Positions 1-5,582 of a stretch of 5,678 nt of DNA are shown piece after piece. The stretch is from the NCBI GenBank assembly GCA_937910835.1, contig CALEMG010000321.1, forward strand, positions 1 through 5,678, given 5' to 3'. The notes under the pieces are model-generated. The model was not told where the DNA came from. It ran no database searches and saw only the letters and a program-made list of their open reading frames with translations. This DNA is from an uncultured Alphaproteobacteria bacterium. Its GTDB lineage: Bacteria > Pseudomonadota > Alphaproteobacteria > Sneathiellales > Sneathiellaceae. Position numbers and translations under genes: made by a program. How positions within the stretch are numbered: position 1 is the first letter of the stretch; each line of letters opens with the position of its first letter.

Positions 1-1
1 G

Positions 2-469
2 AGCAAGAACAGCCATAACTTTCACACGGAATGTAACGTCCATATAGGCTCCGGCATTGATGTCGCGGCCTCTGCTGATCATACCGATGCATATAGCAGT
101 TTCGACTCTGCTTTGGAACGTGTTGAGAAACAGCTCCGTCGGTATAAACGCCGCCTCAAAAGCCATCATGGTAAGGAGCGGTATCAAGCGAAAATGGCTT
201 TTGCCGCCCAAAGCTATATTCTGGCACCAGAGCCGGAAGAAGACCCGTCCGACATGGAAACCCAGGACGATTGGCAACCCATTATCATTGCTGAAACCAG
301 CGCAAATATACCCGATTGCTCGGTTGGCGAAGCCGTTATGCGAATGGATCTTGCGAACCTGCCTGCGATGATGTTTCAGAATTCCTCAACGAAGGAGCTG
401 AACGTGGTTTACCGACGGCCTGACGGCAATATTGGCTGGATCGACCCTAAAGTCGAAAAGTCCGCCTAA
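2..469 (+). CDS. hpf: Ribosome hibernation promoting factor, long form (5' end missing)
   Basis: The reading frame is open from base 2 and ends at TAA 467-469, giving 155 visible codons. The start lies left of the window. Long HPF proteins are usually about 190-200 residues, so roughly 40 N-terminal residues are missing. The first visible part is the second half of the HPF/YfiA ribosome-binding domain: a beta segment (CNVHIGSGIDV), then a basic helix with ERVEKQLRRYKRRLK. An acidic linker follows (PEPEEDPSDMETQDDW). The conserved C-terminal dimerisation domain then begins near IIIAETS, with the typical GEAVMRMDL, FQNSSTKELNVVYRRPDG and GWIDP segments. The known role of this family is to bind the 30S decoding region in starvation and join two 70S ribosomes into inactive 100S dimers. 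ptsN follows 42 nt downstream on the same strand, as in many proteobacterial rpoN-hpf-ptsN clusters; rpoN would be expected to the left, outside the window. Confidence 0.93.
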   Translation, partial: SKNSHNFHTECNVHIGSGIDVAASADHTDAYSSFDSALERVEKQLRRYKRRLKSHHGKERYQAKMAFAAQSYILAPEPEEDPSDMETQDDWQPIIIAETSANIPDCSVGEAVMRMDLANLPAMMFQNSSTKELNVVYRRPDGNIGWIDPKVEKSA

Positions 470-511
470 ATTTTTATTTTGCCGTCTTAATAAGCAACCA
501 GATCAGGTATC

Positions 512-976
512 ATGGAAATCAGTGATCTCATTCAGCCGCAGACAGTCTTTGCGGATCTGAAAGCAACCAGCAAAAAGCAGGCATTGCAGGAGTTGGCGCG
601 CCGTGCCGCTGTTGCTACCGGCTGCCCCGAGCGGGATATTTTGGACGTTCTGATAGAACGCGAACGTCTGGGCACTACGGGTATCGGCAAGGGAATTGCC
701 ATACCCCACGGGAAACTGCCCGGAATCGACAAGGTATATGGAATCTTCGCAAAGCTGAGTACGGGTGTCGATTTCGATTCGATGGACAACCTGCCGGTCG
801 ACCTCATGTTTTTACTGCTGGCACCGGAATCGTCAGGTGCCGATCATCTCAAGGCACTCGCCCGAGTATCCCGCACGCTTCGGGACAAGGGTCGGTGTGA
901 AAAGCTGAGAGGCAGTCAGGATGCGGATGCTCTGTACGCGATCCTGACCGAAGAAGGCGCGCAGTCCGCAGCCTAA
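512..976 (+). CDS. ptsN: Nitrogen-PTS phosphoacceptor EIIA-Ntr (PtsN)
   Basis: A 154-residue protein, the normal length for a stand-alone EIIA of the fructose/mannitol type. The PTS EIIA type-2 signature is clear around residues 51-68 (RERLGTTGIGKGIAIPHGK). His66 in IPHGK is the expected phosphorylation site, and the downstream segment DLMFLLLAPESSGADHLKALA is also typical. In the family, phosphate flows from PtsP (EI-Ntr) through NPr to PtsN. PtsN then regulates partners such as potassium transport systems and sensor kinases instead of importing sugar. It acts in the cytoplasm. The start at 512 is supported by alignment of the MEISDLIQP opening with the family. The SD sequence is weak (AGG at 505-507, 4 nt spacer), so translation may benefit from read-through from hpf. 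The gene ends convergently with the DUF1150 gene, 30 bases apart, with no convincing terminator between them. Confidence 0.95.
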   Translation: MEISDLIQPQTVFADLKATSKKQALQELARRAAVATGCPERDILDVLIERERLGTTGIGKGIAIPHGKLPGIDKVYGIFAKLSTGVDFDSMDNLPVDLMFLLLAPESSGADHLKALARVSRTLRDKGRCEKLRGSQDADALYAILTEEGAQSAA

Positions 977-1006
977 TCTTATAAGGGAAAGCTTCCGCTT
1001 CCGTGC

Positions 1007-1225
1007 CTAGTTGACAAGAAACGCTTCAAAATCATTCTGGCGAGCGACAACCATTGCGGCATCGGCCGATTTCTCTTCTCCGAGCTGCTGGCCGTTGGCG
1101 GCAAAAATGCGAAACACGACAGCCCCGTCTTCCTCGACGGCACGGATATAAGCCATATCCATTGATCCCAGCATACCAAAGGCTGCGGGACTTAATTGGC
1201 GGAGAGTAGCTTCTTGATATTGCAT
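1007..1225 (-). CDS. DUF1150 family small protein
   Basis: A 72-residue protein, close to the usual 75-85 residues of DUF1150. Recognisable parts are the GSMDMAYIRAV strand near residues 20-30, the FRIFAANGQ segment (family pattern: aliphatic, then A-A/D-G) and the C-terminal ARQNDFEAFLVN, which matches the family's ending. No signal peptide or membrane segment is apparent. The function of DUF1150 is unknown. In Alphaproteobacteria it is recurrently found directly behind an hsp20 gene, as here, where 34 bases separate the two genes; this suggests co-expression under heat shock. A good SD (AAGGAG, 1234-1239, spacer 8) supports the start and would allow independent translation. Family assignment is from pattern memory, not from a search. 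Confidence 0.8.
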   Translation of the reverse strand: MQYQEATLRQLSPAAFGMLGSMDMAYIRAVEEDGAVVFRIFAANGQQLGEEKSADAAMVVARQNDFEAFLVN

Positions 1226-1259
1226 TTATAAAACTCCTTAACGCGACCCCAATAAATTA

Positions 1260-1718
1260 TTATTCAATAAATTCCGACGAATTGACGGGCTTCATTTCTT
1301 TTTTAGAACTTTTCTTTCTGATCTTGATTTGATGGCTTTCAGTTTTCGGCGTCGGCAACTGCAATTCAATATGTAGAAGTCCGTTTTCCATATCGGCACC
1401 AGTAACTTTCAACCCTTCCGCAAGAACAAATTTACGTTGGAACTGGCGAGCCGCGACTCCACGGTGAAGAAAGACACGCTCCGACTCGTCCTTCTGCTTA
1501 CCATGAATGATAAGTTGGTTTTGTTCCAGTGTTATCTGAAGGTCATCCTCAGTGAAACCGGCGACAGCAAGTGTAATCCGCAACTCGTTATCGCTCACCT
1601 GCTCAATATTATAGGGTGGATAACCTTCCTTCGAAGACTTCGAAAGCTGATCGAGAATCTGGTCAAACCGGTCAAACCCCAGCATGAGCGGGTGATTAAA
1701 TGATGATGCGCGCGGCAT
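1260..1718 (-). CDS. Small heat-shock protein Hsp20 (IbpA-like, class A)
   Basis: A 152-residue ATP-independent holdase chaperone of the alpha-crystallin family, which binds unfolding proteins in the cytoplasm until DnaK/ClpB refold them. The short N-terminal arm contains LGFDRFDQILDQL (residues 13-25), like IbpA/HspA proteins. YPPYNIE (33-39) opens the alpha-crystallin domain, which runs to about residue 125. The domain includes ITLAVAGFTEDDL, LIIHGKQ, FLHRGVAARQFQRKFVL and the signature AxxxNGLL (Ala108 to Leu115). The C-terminal tail holds the I-x-I motif (IKI, 131-133), which docks into neighbouring dimers for oligomer assembly. A lysine-rich stretch (KIRKKSSKKEMK) follows. The SD is very strong (GGAGGA, 1727-1732, 8 nt spacer) and appears to be masked in the folded leader. 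The gene leads a two-gene operon with DUF1150. Regulation is likely both transcriptional (sigma-32-like promoter) and translational (RNA thermometer). Confidence 0.95.
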   Translation of the reverse strand: MPRASSFNHPLMLGFDRFDQILDQLSKSSKEGYPPYNIEQVSDNELRITLAVAGFTEDDLQITLEQNQLIIHGKQKDESERVFLHRGVAARQFQRKFVLAEGLKVTGADMENGLLHIELQLPTPKTESHQIKIRKKSSKKEMKPVNSSEFIE

Positions 1719-1798
1719 TCATATTCTCCTCCAAATGAGCGAGCCTGCTGCCGATCAATCGTTAACCGCAGCTCCGAATAGCCCAAAAAGGCACTATT
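1719..1798 (-). promoter_or_regulatory. ROSE-like RNA thermometer in the hsp20 5' leader
   Basis: The leader folds by hand into three consecutive hairpins. The first, at 1781-1792, pairs GCC with GGC around UUUUUG. The second, at 1747-1772, pairs GCUGC with GCAGC and extends inward by four pairs past a bulged G (two are G-U). The third, at 1726-1743, pairs CUC-CUC with GAG-GAG around the loop AUUUG, leaving one bulged G (1740). The third hairpin covers the SD GGAGGA of hsp20. The segment UCGCU facing the SD fits the U-U/C-GCU motif of ROSE elements, where an unpaired G opposite the SD makes the helix heat-labile. ROSE elements control hsp20 genes in rhizobia and relatives. The pairing was read directly; folding energies and an Rfam match were not computed. 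Confidence 0.7.
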
Positions 1799-1804
1799 GC
1801 TAAA

Positions 1805-1835
1805 TTATGTAAGGATTACCTGCCGTCGCATCAAG
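1805..1835 (-). promoter_or_regulatory. Candidate sigma-32 (RpoH) promoter of hsp20
   Basis: On the minus strand, a -35-like CTTGAT (1830-1835) is followed after 15 nt by CCTTACATAA (1805-1814). This resembles the alphaproteobacterial RpoH pattern (CTTG, then CYTATNT-like). It would start transcription near 1798 and give a leader of about 80 nt. The same bases also read as TTGATG-N17-TACATA, a weak sigma-70 site, so the sigma assignment is an inference supported mainly by the heat-shock gene downstream. Confidence 0.55.
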
Positions 1836-1842
1836 GTAGGGT

Positions 1843-1870
1843 TTTACAAATTTCATGCGCACGCTATAAG
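1843..1870 (+). promoter_or_regulatory. Candidate sigma-70 promoter of the 3-hydroxyacyl-CoA dehydrogenase gene
   Basis: TTTACA (1843-1848, 5 of 6 consensus bases) and TATAAG (1865-1870, 5 of 6) are separated by 16 nt. Transcription would begin near 1877, a short distance before the coding region. It lies back to back with the hsp20 promoter, with only 7 bases between the two -35 boxes. Confidence 0.5.
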
Positions 1871-1897
1871 TCACCACAACTTTCGACAAGAACAATA

Positions 1898-3421
1898 ATG
1901 GAAAAGAGAATGAGTATCGACCCGCAAAAGCAGGATTTAAAGATAGGTATCGTCGGCGCCGGCGCAATGGGCAGGGGCATCGCACAGGTATCCGCAACCG
2001 GCGGCATGCTGGTTTATATTTACGACGCAGCCGACGGTGCGGCGGCAACGGCAAAAGATTTTATCACCTCCATGATTAATCGATCCGTTGAAAAAGGCCG
2101 GATGGAGAAAAGTGAGGGCGACGCGGCGATTGAGCGCCTTCACGTCGCAGACAGCATCAACGGTCTTTCGGAATGCGACCTGGTCGTCGAGGCCATTGTC
2201 GAGAATATCGACATTAAACAGAAAGTATTCCAGCAACTTGAGAATGTTGTCGGCCCGGACACCATTATCGCCTCCAACACATCAAGTATCCGCATCTCCT
2301 CCATCGCTTCGGCCTGCACTCATCGCGGTCGGATTGCGGGCCTGCATTTCTTCAACCCTGTCCCGCTGATGAAACTGGTCGAAGTTATCAATGGCACCGA
2401 TACAAGCGAAGACGTTACCAAAGCACTCGAAATCATCGGAAAGAGGATGGGCCGCGTTCCTGTTGTGGTTAAAGATGCACCTGGCTTCCTGGTTAATCTA
2501 GGTGGTCGTGCATATAAGACGGAGGCGTTGAGGATCGTGTCCGAAGGCGTTGCAACGCCGTTCCAGGTGGATGCTATTATGCGCGAGGCCTGCGGTTTCC
2601 GTATGGGCCCATTCGAACTGATTGACCTGACCGGTATTGACGTGAATTTTCCCGTTAGCCAGATTATTTACAATGGCTACTTTCAGGATAAGCGCCTCTC
2701 TACCTATCCTCTGCATGAAAGCATGATGGAGGCAGGGCGCCTCGGTAAAAAGACCAAGGCCGGCTTTTACGAGTATACCGAAGACAGCATGATCATCCGA
2801 CCGGAGGTCGAAGAGGAAATTACCGCGAGCCCAGCCCGCAGAGTTGTCCTTGCCGAACCTTCCGCTGCGTTGGATGGCCTTTTGCGGGATCTTGGCGTGA
2901 GTGTTCTCTCTGAGGACGATGGCGCATCGCCTATTCTTGCTGATCCAATTGGTGAGGACTGTACGGCATTATGTGCTCGTCTCGGCCTTGATCCGAAGCG
3001 CCTTGTCGCTATCGACACCCATACAGGTGTTTTCTCCCGTGCGACCATCATGGCCGCCCCCGGTGCCAACGAAGAAATTGTTCAGTCCGTCATGGCGATG
3101 TTGAGCGAGATTTCCGGCGGCGTGACGCGCATCAAGGATAACCCAGGTTTCGTTGCGCAGCGGATCCGCGCGATGATCGCGAATCTCGGCTGCGAAATGG
3201 CCCAGATCGGCGTCGCAACGCCGGAGGATATCGACAAGGGCATGAAGCTAGGGCTCAATTACCCGTTAGGCTCGGTTGAGCTTGCCGAGAATATGGGCAC
3301 TCAGAATTGCTTCCATATTCTCGAAAAACTGCAGGAAATTACTGGGGAAGACCGTTATCGGCCGAGCCAGTGGCTCCGTCGCCGCGCACTCCTGAACCTG
3401 CCAATCCATACATTAGATTAA
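1898..3421 (+). CDS. 3-hydroxyacyl-CoA dehydrogenase, two-domain PaaH type
   Basis: A 507-residue cytoplasmic enzyme predicted to oxidise (3S)-3-hydroxyacyl-CoA to 3-oxoacyl-CoA with NAD+. Residues 15-195 form the Rossmann domain, with the dinucleotide motif GAGAMG (20-25), VVEAIVEN (96-103) and SNTSS (126-130). Catalytic candidates are Ser129, His150 and Glu162 (LHFFNPVPLMKLVEV) and Asn200 (PGFLVN). Residues 196-295 are the first 3HCDH C-terminal domain (MGPFELIDLTG, then KAGFYEY). Residues 312-400 fit the reduced Rossmann-like segment of long PaaH proteins. Residues 414-500 are a second C-terminal domain (DNPGFVAQRI, YPLGSVELAE). The length is normal for this group. No phenylacetate or beta-oxidation genes adjoin it, so the substrate is open and no symbol is given. 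The first ATG (1898) lacks an SD; the in-frame ATG at 1910 is preceded by GGAAAAGAG and may be the true start (503 residues). The gene ends at a shared terminator. Confidence 0.92.
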   Translation: MEKRMSIDPQKQDLKIGIVGAGAMGRGIAQVSATGGMLVYIYDAADGAAATAKDFITSMINRSVEKGRMEKSEGDAAIERLHVADSINGLSECDLVVEAIVENIDIKQKVFQQLENVVGPDTIIASNTSSIRISSIASACTHRGRIAGLHFFNPVPLMKLVEVINGTDTSEDVTKALEIIGKRMGRVPVVVKDAPGFLVNLGGRAYKTEALRIVSEGVATPFQVDAIMREACGFRMGPFELIDLTGIDVNFPVSQIIYNGYFQDKRLSTYPLHESMMEAGRLGKKTKAGFYEYTEDSMIIRPEVEEEITASPARRVVLAEPSAALDGLLRDLGVSVLSEDDGASPILADPIGEDCTALCARLGLDPKRLVAIDTHTGVFSRATIMAAPGANEEIVQSVMAMLSEISGGVTRIKDNPGFVAQRIRAMIANLGCEMAQIGVATPEDIDKGMKLGLNYPLGSVELAENMGTQNCFHILEKLQEITGEDRYRPSQWLRRRALLNLPIHTLD

Positions 3422-3425
3422 CGTT

Positions 3426-3455
3426 GAAGCGCCCGTCTACTGGACGGGCGTTTCG
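3426..3455. terminator. Bidirectional hairpin terminator between convergent genes
   Basis: A near-perfect stem pairs GAAGCGCCCGTC with GACGGGCGTTTC (12 pairs, one G-U) around the loop TACTG. Its GC-rich core is eight pairs. On the plus strand it lies 5 nt after the dehydrogenase stop and runs into a short T tract (TTTCGTCTTC). On the minus strand it ends the nitrile hydratase operon, with a poorer T tract. The stop codon of the last operon gene (3437-3439) lies at the loop edge, so its final codons form one arm. Confidence 0.75.
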
Positions 3456-3739
3456 TCTTCACGTTCCGACGCCATCTGCGCCATCTCCTGAAGGGCGCCC
3501 GCAGCGTTGCCGCCAAGGCTGGTTTCCACTGCCTGCATCATTGTGGCAATCACGGCCGCCGTAAAATGTTCGCGCTCAAGTCCAGCGGACACACAATCCT
3601 GCAAGGCTTTGTCTAGATGGCCCGTGATTATCTCGGCAGCTTTATCCAATTTGTCTTTGGTATCAGGATCGGGTAATGGCGGTGAAAAATTATCAGACAC
3701 GGGCTTTCCAGTTTCGTAAATTCCAAGTGGTCGAGACAT
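3437..3739 (-). CDS. Uncharacterised 100-residue protein, last gene of the nitrile hydratase operon
   Basis: I do not recognise this protein. It starts 26 nt after the stop of the nitrile hydratase accessory gene, on the same strand, and ends inside the terminator hairpin, so it is very probably co-transcribed with the hydratase. The N-terminal 25 residues are Pro-rich (MSRPLGIYETGKP, then SPPLPDPD) and look extended. Residues 28-95 look helical: LDKAAEIITGHLDKALQDCV, then EHFTAAVIATMMQAVE, a GGNAAG turn, and ALQEMAQMA. The C-terminus is acidic. No signal peptide, membrane segment or clear metal-binding cluster is seen; the single Cys is residue 49. The ATG at 3739 is chosen because MSRPLG looks like a natural opening, but its SD is poor. 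A TTG at 3763, 2 nt past the accessory stop, would add eight residues and allow coupled translation. A role in nitrile hydratase assembly or regulation is only suggested by position. Confidence 0.75.
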   Translation of the reverse strand: MSRPLGIYETGKPVSDNFSPPLPDPDTKDKLDKAAEIITGHLDKALQDCVSAGLEREHFTAAVIATMMQAVETSLGGNAAGALQEMAQMASEREDETPVQ

Positions 3740-3765
3740 AAGGGTTAGGAGCGCAAAGCGCAAAT

Positions 3766-4128
3766 CTATTTCGCCGACGTTTCTATCTCAATGGGATGCC
3801 CGTGCGGGGTATTCTCGGACGCCTCCCGCCACTCCGCCTTGCGCGTAGAAAGCTGTTCAGGCGTAAGCAATGCTTTTTGAGCGACTATTTTCTCTAATGC
3901 TGAGAGCCAACTAAGGTAATAGGCGGCATTGCCGATCCCTTGTCCCGACGCCGTACCAGCCGCAATTTCAGCCCCAAATACTTCCGCCCATTCGCTCCAG
4001 CTGAACTGTCCGGCCTCATTCAGTTTGACCGTCATGGCAAAGGCCTGTGCTTGCCACGGCTCATCAAACACGGGCCCCTCTTCATCCTGCGGGATACTGA
4101 TGGCTTGCAACGCGGGATCAAGCGACAT
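3766..4128 (-). CDS. Nitrile hydratase accessory protein (P14K-type activator)
   Basis: A 120-residue protein of the small nitrile hydratase activator family, which in cobalt enzymes binds the alpha subunit and helps deliver metal and oxidise the active-site cysteines. Family features are PVFDEPWQAQAFAMTVKL (residues 19-36), FSWSEWAEVFGAEI (42-55), YYLSWLSALEKIV (70-82) and the ending TPHGHPI (107-113). The segment PVF-W-FAM mirrors PVF-W-FAM near the N-terminus of the beta subunit next door, consistent with the known kinship of activator and beta N-domain. The start at 4128 is set by the MSLDPALQ opening and by a GGAGG SD at 4138-4142. A longer frame to 4191 would add 21 residues encoded inside nthB and is rejected. 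The gene overlaps the end of nthB by 11 nt, indicating coupled translation. Confidence 0.9.
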   Translation of the reverse strand: MSLDPALQAISIPQDEEGPVFDEPWQAQAFAMTVKLNEAGQFSWSEWAEVFGAEIAAGTASGQGIGNAAYYLSWLSALEKIVAQKALLTPEQLSTRKAEWREASENTPHGHPIEIETSAK

Positions 4129-4786
4129 CACCGACCGCCTCCAAATAATCATCCCACAAGTCAATATAGATATAGTCGCCTTCGGTGCCATCCGGCCCCC
4201 AAATTTCGGTGGAGGCGAATTTCACGCTGTAAAGCGGTTGCGGATCGCTCTTACCTGCAGCACTTGCATCCGGGAAGATATGCGGGCCGTAATCGGCAAC
4301 AATCTCGCCAACATGCCCCCGGGCATAGCGGGGCAGCCGGGTGTGCCCCATGGGGTGGATGTTCTTTGCCCGTACTTTGTCTCCTACCTTGAAACGGGCC
4401 GGTTTTCCATCCTCAGTGAGATAGTTTCCGCCTTTGTTCATAACCGCATCGACATCTTCGGCTTTCAACGCTGGCCGAGGCGTCGATACCGGCTTCGGCT
4501 CAACGGTTCCGCTCAGTTCCTCTTCTGAAATCATGCCTTTCTCGCTCAAGATTCGAACAAGGCCATCAAGCCAGATTTCATAGTAGCTGCTGCCGAGATA
4601 TGTCGCCGGATCCATACGCTCCCGGGCGTGGCGGGATTCATCGAGATTTCGAACACCAACGGCCGATATCGCGTTATTCATAGCGAACATCCGCTTTTCC
4701 CAGTCCGCATGGAAAACCGGCTCATTCTCCTCGGGCTCCACCGGGCCCATGCCATGCATGCCGCCCATATCATGAACACCATCCAT
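4118..4786 (-). CDS. nthB: Nitrile hydratase beta subunit
   Basis: A 222-residue partner of the alpha subunit in the enzyme that hydrates nitriles to amides; its length is typical. The N-terminus MDGVHDMGGMHGMGPV is the family hallmark, followed by PVFHADWEKRMFAMNNA (23-39). The region SRHARERM-PATYL-SYYEIWL (51-73) contains Arg52, and RYARGHVGEIV (153-163) contains Arg156. These correspond to the two arginines known to hydrogen-bond the oxidised cysteines of the alpha subunit. FKVGDKVRAKN (132-142) opens the SH3-like C-terminal barrel, which ends with LYSVKFASTEIWG and IDLWDDYLE. The start is supported by GGAGG at 4796-4800, lying inside the last codons of the alpha gene; only 1 nt separates the two genes. 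Co-translation would suit assembly of a 1:1 complex. Confidence 0.96.
   Translation of the reverse strand: MDGVHDMGGMHGMGPVEPEENEPVFHADWEKRMFAMNNAISAVGVRNLDESRHARERMDPATYLGSSYYEIWLDGLVRILSEKGMISEEELSGTVEPKPVSTPRPALKAEDVDAVMNKGGNYLTEDGKPARFKVGDKVRAKNIHPMGHTRLPRYARGHVGEIVADYGPHIFPDASAAGKSDPQPLYSVKFASTEIWGPDGTEGDYIYIDLWDDYLEAVGDVA
4138..4142 (-). promoter_or_regulatory. Shine-Dalgarno site of the accessory gene inside nthB
   Basis: GGAGG on the minus strand lies 9 nt before the ATG at 4128 and within the last coding bases of nthB. It settles the start of the accessory protein and allows re-initiation by ribosomes finishing nthB. Confidence 0.7.
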
Positions 4787-4787
4787 A

Positions 4788-5408
4788 TCAGACCCCCTCC
4801 ACCATGGCCGGACTGTCTGCTTCGCGCGTACCGATCATACTATCGCGATTAACAAGCCCTGCAAGAGCCTCTTCATCCATCCCTTCCGTCCCCACGGGCC
4901 GTTTTGGAACAACAAGGTAACGAGTTTCCGCCGTGCTATCCCACACCCGAACTTCCCGACTCTGAGGGAGCTGCGTTCCAAACTCCTCCAGCACTTTTCG
5001 CGGTTCCCGGACCACGCGCGCCCGGTAAGGGGCGGATTTATACCAAACCGGCGGTAGGCCCAGCACCGGCCAAGGATAGCAGGAGCAAAGCGTACAGACG
5101 ACGACATTATGAACCTTATCCGTATTCTCAACTGCGATCAGTTCTTCCCCTTGCGCGCCGGTAAATCCAAACTCCGCGACCGCCGATGAAGCATCCGCTA
5201 GCAACCGCTCCCGATACGCCGCGTCCACCCAGGCCCGCGCGACAACTTTCGCGCCATTCTTCGGCCCCACTTTGTTTTCATACCGGTCAATCAGCGCATC
5301 GAGTGCCTCTGCCTCAACAAGTCCTTTTTCAATAAGCAAGGATTCAAGGCTCTTCACGCGAAGAACCGTCTCTGGTAGCGGGTCGCCATGCTTGTGATTG
5401 GATGCCAT
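4788..5408 (-). CDS. nthA: Nitrile hydratase alpha subunit, probably cobalt type
   Basis: A 206-residue metal-binding subunit, of normal length. The metal site is V-CTLCSC, with Cys105, Cys108, Ser109 and Cys110. In characterised enzymes the cysteines and two backbone amides ligate Fe(III) or Co(III), and two of the cysteines are oxidised to sulfinic and sulfenic acid. Thr106 between the first two cysteines is usual for cobalt enzymes (iron enzymes usually have Ser), so cobalt is inferred. Other hallmarks are KVVARAWVDAAYRERLL (54-70), ENTDKVHNVVVC (94-105), YPWPVLGLPPVWYK (111-124), YRARVVREPR (128-137) and the ending LAGLVNRDSMIG (182-193). The gene has a good SD (GGGAAGG, 5413-5419) and a candidate promoter upstream. 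The order alpha-beta-P14K matches the known Pseudomonas putida cobalt operon and differs from the beta-alpha order of Rhodococcus rhodochrous J1. No cobalt transporter is visible nearby. Confidence 0.97.
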   Translation of the reverse strand: MASNHKHGDPLPETVLRVKSLESLLIEKGLVEAEALDALIDRYENKVGPKNGAKVVARAWVDAAYRERLLADASSAVAEFGFTGAQGEELIAVENTDKVHNVVVCTLCSCYPWPVLGLPPVWYKSAPYRARVVREPRKVLEEFGTQLPQSREVRVWDSTAETRYLVVPKRPVGTEGMDEEALAGLVNRDSMIGTREADSPAMVEGV

Positions 5409-5437
5409 ATCACCTTCCCTCTACGGTATTGGATTTT

Positions 5438-5454
5438 CTTAATGGTTCGTTAAG
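5438..5454. repeat. Inverted repeat in the nthA leader, possible operator
   Basis: CTTAA (5438-5442) and TTAAG (5450-5454) form a perfect dyad with 5-base arms and a 7-base spacer. It lies about 30 bases before the nthA start and just downstream of the predicted transcription start. Arms this short can arise by chance, so operator function is a guess from position. Confidence 0.3.
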
Positions 5455-5466
5455 GCCCTATCAGCG

Positions 5467-5495
5467 AATATAAGCTGCATTTTTATAGAGTACAA
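5467..5495 (-). promoter_or_regulatory. Candidate promoter of the nitrile hydratase operon
   Basis: On the minus strand, TTGTAC (5490-5495) and TATATT (5467-5472, 5 of 6 consensus bases) are 17 nt apart. The start point would be near 5460, giving a leader of about 52 nt before nthA. The -35 box is only a half match, which would suit a promoter needing an activator. Confidence 0.5.
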
Positions 5496-5501
5496 AAAGC
5501 A
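5476..5501. repeat. Imperfect dyad over the nthA -35 box
   Basis: TGCATTTTT (5476-5484) and AAAAAGCA (5494-5501) are inverted copies differing by one extra A in the left arm, separated by nine bases. The repeat spans the -35 box and most of the promoter spacer of nthA, where a repressor would act. The arms are A/T-rich, so chance pairing is possible. Confidence 0.3.
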
Positions 5502-5582
5502 TTTGCGAAAAATAGATAATATCCTTGCCGCGCGGCTTTGTACTGCGCAGCCCACCCGGAGCGCGATTGCGAGGGGAACGAA

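Noticed and set aside
470..511. Gap between hpf and ptsN checked for a promoter or terminator
   Set aside because: A short A/T-rich stretch without stem or paired promoter boxes; simple operon spacing.
985..995. Short hairpin GGAA-AGC-TTCC between the convergent ptsN and DUF1150 genes
   Set aside because: Only four pairs and no T tract on either side; too weak to call a terminator.
1437..1703. An 88-codon plus-strand open frame inside hsp20
   Set aside because: It is antisense to the conserved alpha-crystallin domain, with no protein-family likeness.
4129..4191. Longer N-terminus for the accessory protein from an ATG at 4191
   Set aside because: The extra 21 residues overlap conserved nthB coding sequence and look unlike the family, and a strong SD precedes the ATG at 4128.
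3929..4528. A 199-codon open frame on the plus strand, antisense to the nitrile hydratase beta and accessory genes
   Set aside because: It lies opposite two clearly conserved genes, resembles no family, and has no SD or spacing that fits a gene.
5515..5520. GATAAT as a -10 box for the rightward AhpD-like gene
   Set aside because: The -10 match is good, but no acceptable -35 lies 16-18 nt upstream (only A-rich sequence), so it is not listed as a promoter.
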